Shown piece after piece: positions 1 through 8,143 of a stretch of DNA of 64,000 nucleotides (positions are counted from its first letter, which is position 1; each line of letters starts with the position of its first letter). The position numbers and the translations under genes are program-made. The notes under the pieces were generated by a model that made no database searches, had not been told where the DNA came from, and saw nothing but the letters and a program-made list of their open reading frames with translations. This DNA is from an uncultured Bacilli bacterium (lineage in GTDB: Bacteria; Bacillota_I; Bacilli_A; RF39; UBA660): NCBI GenBank assembly GCA_934086485.1, contig CAKOIF010000003.1, positions 1 through 64,000 of the forward strand. Direction: 5' to 3'.

Positions 1-440
1 TTTATATAGCTTAATAACTGTGGTCTAGGTACTAAAAAATAATATAATAAAATATCATTAATTACCATTATTATAATAGATAAACTTTTATTATTAGAAC
101 TTATTAATAAACATATCTTATATATTAAATAACATATTAATGTATTACATATTATCGTATATATAACAAACCCATTCCAAGAAAATATCTTAAATATTAA
201 ATAAAATAAGCAAGAAGACATATAATTTTGAACCACTACATGAAGTCCATTATGAATAGAAAATGGATCTATATGATATATACCATTATTTAATATATAC
301 TTTCCTTGAGGTATTAAATAGAATAAATCAACAGCTCTAATATTAACTCTATACATTATTGCAATTAATGCAAAGTTTAAAAGCAATATCCAAAATATTA
401 AATATTTATTTTTACTTATTAAATCTTTTCTCTTATTCAT
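1..440 (-). CDS. Partial polytopic membrane protein, GT-C glycosyltransferase-like (N-terminal part)
   Basis: This is an open reading frame of about 146 codons that starts with ATG at 440 and runs off the left edge, so the C-terminus is missing. A weak GTGAGAAG ribosome-binding site precedes the start. The product begins with a short basic tail and a hydrophobic segment (residues about 13-30). A loop rich in Asp, Tyr and Gly follows, with an NNGIYHIDPFS stretch, then further membrane segments and a PRPQ motif near the cut end. An NG-x-DPFS loop followed by an RPQ motif between membrane helices is what I associate with bacterial GT-C-like proteins that use lipid-linked sugars. The family call rests on those motifs only; substrate is unknown. 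Even codon structure with no internal stop supports a real gene. Confidence 0.7.
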   Translation of the reverse strand, partial: MNKRKDLISKNKYLIFWILLLNFALIAIMYRVNIRAVDLFYLIPQGKYILNNGIYHIDPFSIHNGLHVVVQNYMSSCLFYLIFKIFSWNGFVIYTIICNTLICYLIYKICLLISSNNKSLSIIIMVINDILLYYFLVPRPQLLSYI

Positions 441-478
441 ACTTCTCACTATTTAATTTTAACATAGAATTTAAGTTT

Positions 479-1243
479 TTAATATTCATTGTTCTTTTTT
501 ATTTCTATCATTCCGATAATATCCTCTGGTGGAACATCCTTATTTACATTATTTTCAAATTGCTTTTTAGGGTGTTTGTTATTATACATATCAATCATAT
601 AATTAAACAACTCGTCTGAACAAATTATTTTAACTTTTAATTCATTATAAGATAATTTAAAAACAACAATATATGATTTATAATTTTTCCCTATAACTTC
701 AGCCTCTTTATCAGAAATACCAATTCCCCTAAATAATTCTCCTCCGTAACAACTGATTACTGGTTCATAATTTGGATTATTTCTATTAATTTTAACTATA
801 TCATCCAGTGTATAACAAACGCAAGAATATTTTCCATACCAATCAGGAATTAAATTTTTATTGTTCTCATATTCTTCCACCAACAATTCATCGTACTTTT
901 TAGAATAAAAATCATAACATTTTTCACCTTTTAATGGTTCTAAAATTATATTTTTTAATTTATTATTAATACCACGTGTACCATCTTTATTTACATAATA
1001 AGGTCTTAAGATTCCATATTTTTTATAATTATTTTCTGTTGATGTACAACATACGTGATGACATCTAAAATAACAATTTTCAAAAACCTTATCATAATTT
1101 ACTTCATTACCATCATAGTTTTTAAATATGTCAATCAAAAATTTAGGATAAGTTGAAACATTATTCACATCAATTATGTGCTTCGACTTACAAACATTTA
1201 TAATTTCATTTTCTGTACTTTGCACTTTACCACATTCTTTCAA
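479..1243 (-). CDS. Unknown protein paired with RloC-like ATPase (possible partner or effector)
   Basis: A 254-residue protein I do not recognise. The frame opens with TTG at 1243, directly after the TAA stop of the upstream ATPase gene (1246-1244). No Shine-Dalgarno sequence precedes it and no in-frame ATG occurs before about residue 215, so translation probably depends on coupling to the ATPase. The N-terminal third has a Cys/His-rich stretch (YFRCHHVCCTSTENNYKKYG), followed by a mixed alpha/beta region with several isolated Cys residues; a CHHVCC cluster could bind metal. There is no signal peptide or membrane segment. The back-to-back arrangement suggests the two proteins work as one module. 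An ART-like or nuclease-like effector is possible but nothing in the sequence proves it. Confidence 0.6.
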   Translation of the reverse strand: MKECGKVQSTENEIINVCKSKHIIDVNNVSTYPKFLIDIFKNYDGNEVNYDKVFENCYFRCHHVCCTSTENNYKKYGILRPYYVNKDGTRGINNKLKNIILEPLKGEKCYDFYSKKYDELLVEEYENNKNLIPDWYGKYSCVCYTLDDIVKINRNNPNYEPVISCYGGELFRGIGISDKEAEVIGKNYKSYIVVFKLSYNELKVKIICSDELFNYMIDMYNNKHPKKQFENNVNKDVPPEDIIGMIEIKKNNEY

Positions 1244-3157
1244 TTACAATTCATTATTAAAATGTTTTTTTATATCTATAATATCTTTAATTATGTCATC
1301 AGTTGATAAACTTAATGCATAGTAAAAAGGTTCTTTTTGACTTTTAGCGTGTTCGTTTTGATTAAGCATTACCTTCTTACTCATTAAATACTCTTTGTTT
1401 ATTTCTGCTTGTCCAGTCCAATGTTTTCCATCTATCATAAATATAATTTTTTTACTAAATAATCTTTGCTTAGCGAGTGCAATTTTATCATCAGTATTTT
1501 CAAAGAATTGTTTTTCAATCCAAACTCTTAACGCTGCTAAATAAAGAATTTTATTAGCCGAATTGATTACAGAATCTTCATTTACAATAGTATTAGAATT
1601 TAAATCTTCAATAATTTTAGCCAAATCATCATTATTGCATTTACTATTCGGAACAGAATAATATCCATCATAATGAAATAATTTATGATTTTTAGCATTT
1701 GTTTTCCATTCATCTTTATTTGATAATAATTTAATATATTCAGTATAATTATAATCTGTTCTATTTGATAATTCACTTAATAAATAATCTACATTGAATC
1801 CATTATCTCCAAGATTACATAGTTCATTTAAATATAATTTATTAGAAATTTTATCCATTATATAAAATTCATATGCATTATTATATTGAGAATTAGCAAT
1901 ATTAATACAATCTATGTTATGCGTCAATATTAAAATAAAGCAGTTTTTTTGTGCATTAGTTTTTGTAATTTCATACATAATTCTATATTGATTTGGAATA
2001 TCATAACTACTTAATGGGTCGTCAATAACTAATTTATTGCAATCACTATACATAAACTCAAGTAAAGTTACAATAAAAGTTATTAAATTAATTTCACCAG
2101 TACTATATTTAGTAATATCCCTTTTTAAAGATATATTTAATTCTTTTTTATCATCATCAAAGAAAATATTTTCAGAAGGTAATCCCAACTGATTTACAAA
2201 AATTTCTCTTATTCTAAATTCAATTTTTTTAATATTTTCATAAAAATAAGTTTTCTCTATTTCTAATGCAGAAATTTCATCATTAAGTTGATTAATTCTT
2301 TCTTTATTTTGAATAATATAGTTTGCTTTATCTTTATTTCCACCACATATAAAATAATTTTCTAAAACTTCAATATCAATTTTATTTTCGGTAAACGTAC
2401 TTTTTAACTTATTTATTTTTTCTAAAACTTCTTCGGGTTTAGTATTTGGATAAGTTAAAATATAATCATTTACTATAATATTTGTTGATTTTTCTATCTT
2501 ACTTAAAGATTCTTTAACAATATTTTTTATTGGTGTGTCATGTTTTGTGTTGCAAACAGGACAAACAAATTCATCAGGTTCTAAATAATTATCAATTATT
2601 TTTAAACACATTCTTTTATAATTATCCCTAATTTCTTTAAGTTTTGCTTCTTCTACAGTTTGCTCTACCAATGATTTTCCATATTTTTTAATAAAAATCT
2701 TTAAGTCATCGTCAAGGTTAAACAAAAATTCTAGTTTATCACTACGAAATTTATTTACAGTTTTAATTGTATCTTTTTTATATTCGTATAAATTATCTGA
2801 TATAACTTTACATTTTTGTTTGCTATTTAAATCTTGTTCTTTAAAAACGCCAGGCAAATCTATATTATTTACAATTTCTTGTATTTCCTTTTCTTTTTTA
2901 ACTATATTTGTAATTTTTGACGCAATTACCAATTCATTTTTTCTTTTTAGCATTGCCTCTTCAACTTTACCATAATCGATAAAACAATAATCTGGATTAT
3001 TTGCCTGAATACTTCTATAAATTGAAGATTTTCCAACTCCATTTGGACCCAAAATAATTTCAATTTTGGGCATATTAACATCTACATTAAATTGATTATC
3101 AAAAGTTAAATAATTAACTTCATCATTATTAAAATCATTATTACCAAAAAAAATCAT
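1244..3157 (-). CDS. RloC/PrrC-like ABC-type ATPase with zinc-hook motif and candidate HEPN anticodon-nuclease end
   Basis: About 637 residues from the ATG at 3157, which has an AAGGAAG ribosome-binding site; the frame is also open from a GTG at 3169. An ABC/SMC-type ATPase head is visible: Walker A GPNGVGKSS near residue 40, a signature-like YSTGEINL, Walker B KLVIDDPLSSYD and an H-loop LTHN. Head halves are separated by coiled coil containing CPVC near residue 200, the arrangement of the zinc hook in RloC. The C-terminal domain holds Arg-x3-Glu (RVWIE, about residues 544-548) and His 31 residues after the Glu, close to the spacing of the PrrC Arg320/Glu324/His356 triad as I recall it. A second candidate His sits in an NEH motif about 24 residues later. 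Family knowledge suggests a phage-responsive tRNA anticodon nuclease. A partner gene abuts its 3' end. Confidence 0.7.
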   Translation of the reverse strand: MIFFGNNDFNNDEVNYLTFDNQFNVDVNMPKIEIILGPNGVGKSSIYRSIQANNPDYCFIDYGKVEEAMLKRKNELVIASKITNIVKKEKEIQEIVNNIDLPGVFKEQDLNSKQKCKVISDNLYEYKKDTIKTVNKFRSDKLEFLFNLDDDLKIFIKKYGKSLVEQTVEEAKLKEIRDNYKRMCLKIIDNYLEPDEFVCPVCNTKHDTPIKNIVKESLSKIEKSTNIIVNDYILTYPNTKPEEVLEKINKLKSTFTENKIDIEVLENYFICGGNKDKANYIIQNKERINQLNDEISALEIEKTYFYENIKKIEFRIREIFVNQLGLPSENIFFDDDKKELNISLKRDITKYSTGEINLITFIVTLLEFMYSDCNKLVIDDPLSSYDIPNQYRIMYEITKTNAQKNCFILILTHNIDCINIANSQYNNAYEFYIMDKISNKLYLNELCNLGDNGFNVDYLLSELSNRTDYNYTEYIKLLSNKDEWKTNAKNHKLFHYDGYYSVPNSKCNNDDLAKIIEDLNSNTIVNEDSVINSANKILYLAALRVWIEKQFFENTDDKIALAKQRLFSKKIIFMIDGKHWTGQAEINKEYLMSKKVMLNQNEHAKSQKEPFYYALSLSTDDIIKDIIDIKKHFNNEL

Positions 3158-3247
3158 AATTTTTCCCACTTCCTTTAATAAATTATTTTACAATACTTTT
3201 TACTAAAATTGAACAAACTTTACATTAATATTTACATCATATATCAC

Positions 3248-3270
3248 AAAAAAACGACCACTAAGGTCGT
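3248..3270 (-). terminator. Intrinsic terminator after the TasA-like gene
   Basis: On the minus strand ACGACC-TTAG-TGGTCGT forms a stem that is followed by a run of seven T (plus-strand A run 3247-3253). It lies 37 bases past the TasA-like stop and separates that gene from the RloC-like module. Confidence 0.85.
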
Positions 3271-3306
3271 ATTTTATATTATAAAATTGTTAACTTGTTT
3301 TTTCTA

Positions 3307-4002
3307 CTAAGCAGCAACTGCACATCTACTTGCATCTAGCACAGCGTAGAAATATCCTTTAAAAGATTTTCCAGATATTTGATCTTGTTGTTGAGTCAAA
3401 TTATAAACTTTTGCCTCAAATGTAAATGTTTGTTCAGTTGGAACTGTTGCACTACTATTTGAAATTTCTGCAGTAGCAATTTTTATAGTTGGTTTTACTG
3501 TTTCTCCAGTAAGTTTTGTCCATCCATACTCTGCATTTGCATCAAAGTTTGTTTCTGTAGCAAACTTATCAACTGTTATACCTTCAGTTGCAGTAATTTT
3601 CATAGTAATCTCTTTATCTACACCAGCAGTTTTAGTTGTTTCTCCCAAACCATAAACCGGAGTTCCTTCTGCTTCAAAATAAACATCATAAGAACATTTC
3701 ATTGTTTGATCTGCAGTACCTGAAGTTAAAGCAACTTTTAAAGTTCCAGAACTTGTTGAAGTTACGCCTTCTTGTCCTCTTTGAGCAAAAGTCATATTTT
3801 CTGCTGGAACATCAAGTAATAACTGTGCTCCAGTAGAAACAAATGTTGAAGTTTGTGCCTTTGGCGTAGTAACATTTACTGGAGTATTGCTTGTATTATC
3901 TGGTGCAAATGAACCAAAGTATGCAAATGTAGCTCCTACTACTGCTACTAATAATGTAGCTACTGCGATAACAGTTAACAATAAAGTATTTTTCTTTTCC
4001 AT
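3307..4002 (-). CDS. TasA/camelysin-like secreted fibre protein with SipW-type signal peptide
   Basis: 231 residues. The N-terminus is MEKKN followed by a hydrophobic segment ending in GATFAYF, the form of signal peptide handled by SipW-type (ER-like) signal peptidases. The mature region is rich in Thr, Ser, Val and Ala, predicts as beta strand, and has a single Cys pair (MKCSYD and SRCAVAA), one of them next to the C-terminus. Family members form extracellular or cell-surface fibres or act as Ca-binding surface proteins. AAAGGAGATAG lies 11 bases before the ATG. It has its own terminator and no sipW beside it, so the processing peptidase must be encoded elsewhere. It sits between two defence modules, which looks like insertion of defence genes around a surface gene. 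The exact subfamily is uncertain. Confidence 0.75.
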   Translation of the reverse strand: MEKKNTLLLTVIAVATLLVAVVGATFAYFGSFAPDNTSNTPVNVTTPKAQTSTFVSTGAQLLLDVPAENMTFAQRGQEGVTSTSSGTLKVALTSGTADQTMKCSYDVYFEAEGTPVYGLGETTKTAGVDKEITMKITATEGITVDKFATETNFDANAEYGWTKLTGETVKPTIKIATAEISNSSATVPTEQTFTFEAKVYNLTQQQDQISGKSFKGYFYAVLDASRCAVAA

Positions 4003-4136
4003 CTTGTTTTCCTATCTCCTTTCTATTATAAATTTATCACAAATCATAATCATAAATCAAGTCCTTTTTGTAAATTTGTAAAAGTTTTTTTACTATTTAC
4101 AATTTATGTAATAAATTTTATAGAAAAGATAGAACA

Positions 4137-4540
4137 TTATTTTGATTTATTTAAATTACTAAATTCGTTAGTGGTATCTAAAATTTTATATATACTTGTG
4201 TGAGGATTATCATTTAGTAAATCATTATTGTCTTTAATAAATTGTTTTTCTTTCTTGCACTTTCAGTTGAATCTTTAATTACTTTATACATATCTAAATT
4301 TTCACTATATGTACCATTTAAATCTTTTCACATCTTTACTTGTTTGAAACTTTAATTCATTACTACGATAATGCATTACATAACATATTTCAAAAGCTTT
4401 AGAGATGTAATTAAATCTATATTGTTATCAGTACATATAGATTTAATTTCTTTTATCTCATTTATTCGTTTTTCATTTAAATCTGTATCTAAAACCCAAA
4501 TCTTTTACAGTTATCCTCTGAAACAATATCTTCTTTATGT
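4137..4540 (-). pseudogene. Decayed second RloB-like gene
   Basis: Translated fragments on the minus strand give WVLDTDLNEKRINEIKEIKS, then in another frame FEICYVMHYRSNEL, then DMYKVIKDSTESARKKNN and NPHTSIYKILD before a stop at 4137. Order and content match the C-terminal half of RloB-family proteins: an acidic (F/W)xxDxD strand, an FEIWxLLHF helix and an NPST-x-VY tail. At least three frame changes and an internal stop break it, and no N-terminal part is left. It lies directly 3' of an intact, divergent rloB, so two copies or two AbiL-type loci once coexisted. This accounts for most of the 570-base gap between 4003 and 4572; the rest is TasA upstream sequence. Confidence 0.7.
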
Positions 4541-4572
4541 ATATATTTTAAAATAATAATATAATTTATAAT

Positions 4573-5262
4573 CTATTCTAACTCTTTTAATCTTTCATCT
4601 ATTTCATCAAATAATTTATGTACTACTGTACAACTTTCTGATAATGATGGTTCATCTTTTTTATGTTCCTCATTAATTTTTTTTGAATTATTTCTTGCTT
4701 TATCTAAAGAGCCATATTTACACAAAAGATTATAAATATTTTCATCATTTTTCTTATATTGGTAATTTATTCCACTATTTTTAAAATATTCATTTAATTT
4801 TTTTGCATAATCTTTTCTATCCATTTTTGAATTAACATAATGAAAGTGTAGTAAAAACCAATACTCAATCGCTTGATTAGACCATAAAGGAATATACCCA
4901 TTATCTTCACACATTTTTATAGTATCATCAAAATCATCATCACTAAAACTATCTTTATCAAATACTACGAATATTTTTCCATATGGTATAACTGAATTAG
5001 AATATTTATCAATTTTAATTTGTAAATCAGTGGCTTTAACTAATGATTTTGTACTTACACCTTTGCCAACAACTTTAACCTTCAATCTATACTTATCCTC
5101 TATATTGGTATTTATATCTTGAATTGCTTTTTCGAAATAATTAGGTTCCGTTTTAGTACCCTCGCAAACAATTAACCAATTACTTGATCTTTGCTTTAAA
5201 ACATTTTCTTTTCTTGATTTTCTTTCTGCTGATCTTCTTATATGTAAATTATCACTTCCCAT
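4573..5262 (-). CDS. rloB: RloB-like protein (AbiLii type), putative nuclease partner of RloA
   Basis: 229 residues, start ATG at 5262 with an AGGAG site. The RloB fold is recognised from a basic N-terminus (RRSAERKSRKEN), CEGTKTEPNYF at about 33-43, the strand VVFDKDSFSDDD at about 99-110, and EYWFLLHF at about 133-140. The conserved acidic residues form a TOPRIM-like arrangement, suggesting a metal-dependent nuclease. It follows rloA by 8 bases in one transcript. RloA/RloB are equivalent to lactococcal AbiLi/AbiLii, an abortive-infection pair in which an ATPase is thought to license the RloB effector. No restriction-modification gene is adjacent, unlike the original rlo loci of Campylobacter. 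I am confident of the family; the biochemical activity is inferred. Confidence 0.85.
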   Translation of the reverse strand: MGSDNLHIRRSAERKSRKENVLKQRSSNWLIVCEGTKTEPNYFEKAIQDINTNIEDKYRLKVKVVGKGVSTKSLVKATDLQIKIDKYSNSVIPYGKIFVVFDKDSFSDDDFDDTIKMCEDNGYIPLWSNQAIEYWFLLHFHYVNSKMDRKDYAKKLNEYFKNSGINYQYKKNDENIYNLLCKYGSLDKARNNSKKINEEHKKDEPSLSESCTVVHKLFDEIDERLKELE

Positions 5263-5270
5263 AATAACTC

Positions 5271-6464
5271 CTATTTTTCATATGGAATAGCCCCAAATTG
5301 ACCCGATAGATATTTTTTTTCATAATCAGCATCAGTTCTTAAATTTCTAAATTCGGATAAAGAATATAAATTTGATTTACCAAATTCGTCTTTGTCTACT
5401 AAATAAAGTTCATCCCTTCTTAGATTTTCACTATTAAATAAAAATGTTGAATGTGCTGTATAAATTAATTGTGCATTATTCTTATTAATAGTTTTATCCA
5501 TATACATTTGAACTATTTTTCTAAATAATAATGGATGAAGTTTAACATCGATTTCATCAATGCAAAGAAGTCCTCCGATTTCAAGATTTTTTAGAATCGA
5601 AGGCATTATATTAAACATACGGATTGTTCCATTGGACTCATTATACAAAGGGATTAAAACTTTAGATTTTAAGTCATCAACATTTTTGTGAATACCACTT
5701 ATATTATATTTTTTTCCTTCTGGAGTATCAATTGTTTCAATATTAATTCCCATTAAGCAAGGGTCAAAATCATTAATAAATTTTTGAAATTTATTATAAA
5801 TTAAATTATCTTTACAAAGTATATCGATACTTGCATTTTTAAATTCACTTTCAATCTTAAAATCAAATTTACAAATATAATTATACAAATCCCTTAAAAT
5901 TCCAGATTCTTCCTTTAATGCTAAATTACTTAAAATTAATAATTTACTAACATTTATTTCCTTTCCAAATAAATTCCAAGTTTTTTTATATTTTGTATAT
6001 GATTTTCCAAATAAAACTTTATTATTTATTCTTTCAAAAATAATTTTTTGACTTGCTTTAGTATTTGCAATAAACTTCTTTGTATAAAGCCATTCTTCAC
6101 AAATTTGATTTTTGTTAAGTGAAAAACCGTAGCGATATTCAAAATCATTCAAACAAACTGATATTTCATACTCACTATTTTCATTTAGACTTTTTTCACT
6201 AAAAGCAAAAGGAATTGTTGGTAAATCATTATTAATATCCATCCTATTAGAATACTTCACAAAATTGAACATAAAATCAAGAGTCTCAAGAGCACTACTT
6301 TTCCCAGAAGCATTAGCACCGTGAATTGCAATAATTGGTAAAATATTATTACCATTAACATTAATTGTTGATTCAAGATGTCTTTTTTCTTGTGTAGCCA
6401 TTAAGTCTAAAATAGTTTCATCATAAAAACATTTATGATTTTTAAATTTAAATTGTAATAACAT
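5271..6464 (-). CDS. rloA: RloA-like AAA/ABC-type ATPase (AbiLi type)
   Basis: 397 residues beginning MLLQFKFKNHKCF, the usual start of SMC/OLD-like small ATPases. Walker A GANASGKSS is at about 49-57, Walker B LLCIDEID at about 299-306 and the sensor AHST at about 337-340. The C-terminus GQFGAIPY is typical of RloA/AbiLi proteins. GGAGGAATAAAT precedes the ATG and an extended -10 (TGATATAAT) lies at 6488-6496. It is co-transcribed with rloB 8 bases downstream. In this family the ATPase is thought to sense infection and control the RloB-type effector. Length and motifs are intact, so the system is probably functional. Confidence 0.88.
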   Translation of the reverse strand: MLLQFKFKNHKCFYDETILDLMATQEKRHLESTINVNGNNILPIIAIHGANASGKSSALETLDFMFNFVKYSNRMDINNDLPTIPFAFSEKSLNENSEYEISVCLNDFEYRYGFSLNKNQICEEWLYTKKFIANTKASQKIIFERINNKVLFGKSYTKYKKTWNLFGKEINVSKLLILSNLALKEESGILRDLYNYICKFDFKIESEFKNASIDILCKDNLIYNKFQKFINDFDPCLMGINIETIDTPEGKKYNISGIHKNVDDLKSKVLIPLYNESNGTIRMFNIMPSILKNLEIGGLLCIDEIDVKLHPLLFRKIVQMYMDKTINKNNAQLIYTAHSTFLFNSENLRRDELYLVDKDEFGKSNLYSLSEFRNLRTDADYEKKYLSGQFGAIPYEK

Positions 6465-6487
6465 ATTTATTCCTCCTCTTCTGATAT

Positions 6488-6496
6488 TATTATATC
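6488..6496 (-). promoter_or_regulatory. Extended -10 promoter element for rloAB
   Basis: Minus-strand TGATATAAT, an extended -10 hexamer, lies 24 bases before the rloA ATG, followed by a GGAGG ribosome-binding site. A good -35 is not visible, as expected for extended -10 promoters. Confidence 0.55.
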
Positions 6497-6681
6497 ACAA
6501 ATTTATACATAATAATACTTTTAGGAGATTTTTTCTCTCAAAATAGTTAATAATACGTTTTTAATACATTTTTATATATAAAATCTAACCATTTTATAAA
6601 AAAATAAAAAAGTTAAAAGCAGCAAAAAATATATAGTAATTGTATATATTATTTGTCTAATAAAACTTGTATCCAAATAAA

Positions 6682-6700
6682 AAAGTGAATAAATCACTTT
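6682..6700 (-). terminator. Intrinsic terminator of the 6702-7790 surface-protein gene
   Basis: Minus-strand GAAAGTGATTTATTCACTTTTTT forms a 7-bp stem with a short AT loop and T tract, beginning two bases after the TAG stop. Confidence 0.8.
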
Positions 6701-6701
6701 C

Positions 6702-7790
6702 CTATTTACTCAAAGTAATGGAATAATCACTAGAATTAAGAGTTAATTTTAAACCACTTATTTCTGATACACCTAAAGAGTCTTTACCTACTATAACATA
6801 AGAATTAGGTACATTATATGATGTTGTAGGATTTACATTACTATATGTAGTAATATCATTTTTTCTAATTAATTTATCTACAGTTGTGTAATATGTATAA
6901 GCACAATTTTGTAAAGGTTCATTTGCACCACAAGTTTTTCCACTTAAAGTAGATACTCCTTCAGTGGTATTTGTATCATCAACTTCTTTTATTTTTACTG
7001 TTGTACTATAAGTATTTCCATTATAAACTACTTCCAAAAGATAAGTACCTGTTGGAACATTAGAAAGTGAGGTTGTTCCAGTTATAGCACCCTTTTGTAA
7101 TTTAATAGTATAACCACTACTTAAGGCTGTAGTATCTAAACTTACACTTATATTAGTAAAATTATATAATGACTTACTAATAAGTGGTTCTTGATTAACA
7201 TTTGCATCCAAATAAATATACTTTCCATCTAAAGTATCTGGAGTATCTTGAACAAGCCAAGCCTTAATAAAATAATATTTTTTATCTGATTGTACTTTAA
7301 AAGTATTAAATGTAAGCATATATTCATCATTATAATGATCAGTTGTATCCACACTTTGCATAGGAAGTTCTGTAACCTTTACTGGATCACTTATTTGAAC
7401 TGCACTTGCTATTGAATCTGTATCACTTGCAAAAACAGCCACTTTAATAAAATCAAGTGGTAATAAATCATCCTTTGTTAATGTACTTGGTAAACTATCC
7501 ATAGAATAAGATAAGTTTAAAGAATAAAATACTGTATACTGATTATTTTTATCTATAACTACTTTAGCATAAGTGGTTTGATTTAATCCTTCTTCATCAC
7601 TCATTGGGGCTATTTCAACATTTTCCATACCATTTATAGTTAAATTTGCCGATAAATTACCCGTAGTAATATTTTGTGTTCCTCCCACGGAGACTGTAGA
7701 TAGGTATGCATAAGCAGTGCCTATAGAAAGACACGCAAAAGAAATAACTACTAAAAAAACTACGATTATCACATTAGTGTCTTTCTTCAT
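6702..7790 (-). CDS. TasA-like/SipW-dependent secreted surface protein
   Basis: 362 residues from the ATG at 7790, chosen because AGGTGAGG sits immediately upstream; an in-frame codon at 7817 lacks such a site. The sequence starts MKKDTN followed by a long hydrophobic segment and GTAYAYLSTVSVGGTQNIT, the SipW-type signal and first strand of TasA/camelysin proteins. The mature chain is Thr/Ser/Asn-rich with a central beta-sandwich-like stretch (LEVVYNGNTYSTTVKI) and two closely spaced Cys (KTCGANEPLQNCAY). No C-terminal anchor or LPxTG is visible. It has its own terminator at 6682-6700. Role is likely extracellular matrix or cell surface; it differs strongly from the other TasA-like protein at 3307-4002. 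Confidence 0.7.
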   Translation of the reverse strand: MKKDTNVIIVVFLVVISFACLSIGTAYAYLSTVSVGGTQNITTGNLSANLTINGMENVEIAPMSDEEGLNQTTYAKVVIDKNNQYTVFYSLNLSYSMDSLPSTLTKDDLLPLDFIKVAVFASDTDSIASAVQISDPVKVTELPMQSVDTTDHYNDEYMLTFNTFKVQSDKKYYFIKAWLVQDTPDTLDGKYIYLDANVNQEPLISKSLYNFTNISVSLDTTALSSGYTIKLQKGAITGTTSLSNVPTGTYLLEVVYNGNTYSTTVKIKEVDDTNTTEGVSTLSGKTCGANEPLQNCAYTYYTTVDKLIRKNDITTYSNVNPTTSYNVPNSYVIVGKDSLGVSEISGLKLTLNSSDYSITLSK

Positions 7791-7984
7791 ACCCTCACCT
7801 ATTATAAATAATATCACAAAAAATATTTCTAAACAATATATTTAAAATTAATTTTACTTTTTTCGACAATATTTTTTTAATAAAATAATTATGAATTAAA
7901 AATATTTTATATATAAAATTATAATTTCATTTTAACTTTACTACCATTATTTTAACCAATATTAGAAATTTTATAATGGTTATT

Positions 7985-8066
7985 ATAATTATTTCATTGA
8001 TAATTTTTGTCACTTTTTTTCTCAATTAATAAGAAATTTTTATTTAATATATTTGAAATTAATAAT
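7985..8066. repeat. Left copy of direct repeat flanking the Abi_2 cassette
   Basis: About 80 bases match 9818-9898, with an identical 43-base core starting CTCAATTAATAAGAAATTTT. It ends 10 bases before the Abi_2 promoter. The right copy carries a perfect ATTGAGAA/TTCTCAAT inverted repeat; this copy has one mismatch in it. Confidence 0.75.
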
Positions 8067-8075
8067 TAATAAATA

Positions 8076-8104
8076 TTGCAAATGCGAATTTAACATATTA
8101 TAAT
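8076..8104 (+). promoter_or_regulatory. Sigma-A-type promoter of the Abi_2 gene
   Basis: TTGCAA at 8076-8081, a 17-base spacer and TATAAT at 8099-8104. Predicted transcription start is near 8111, giving a leader of about 30 bases with AAAGGAG before the ATG. Confidence 0.75.
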
Positions 8105-8143
8105 TGTCTTGTAAATACTTTATGTTAGCAACAAAGGAGAAAT

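Larger units (their letters stand above)
7791..8143. other. Gene-free interval upstream of the Abi_2 gene
   Basis: Three things are visible. A stretch of about 55 bases at 7836-7890 resembles the 3' end of the small gene at 9877-10233. A direct repeat at 7985-8066 recurs downstream at 9818-9898. The promoter of the Abi_2 gene is at 8076-8104. Small open frames on the minus strand here have no ribosome-binding site and look like chance. Confidence 0.6.

Noticed and set aside
359..619. 86-codon plus-strand hydrophobic open frame
   Set aside because: It is antisense to the truncated membrane protein gene and the 479-1243 gene; hydrophobicity is a by-product of A/T-rich antisense reading.
4371..4556. 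61-codon plus-strand open frame
   Set aside because: It has no ribosome-binding site and lies opposite the decayed RloB-like sequence, which explains the region better.
5271..6464. OLD-family nuclease or Gabija GajA assignment
   Set aside because: No TOPRIM domain follows the ATPase; the C-terminus and the adjacent RloB fit RloA instead.
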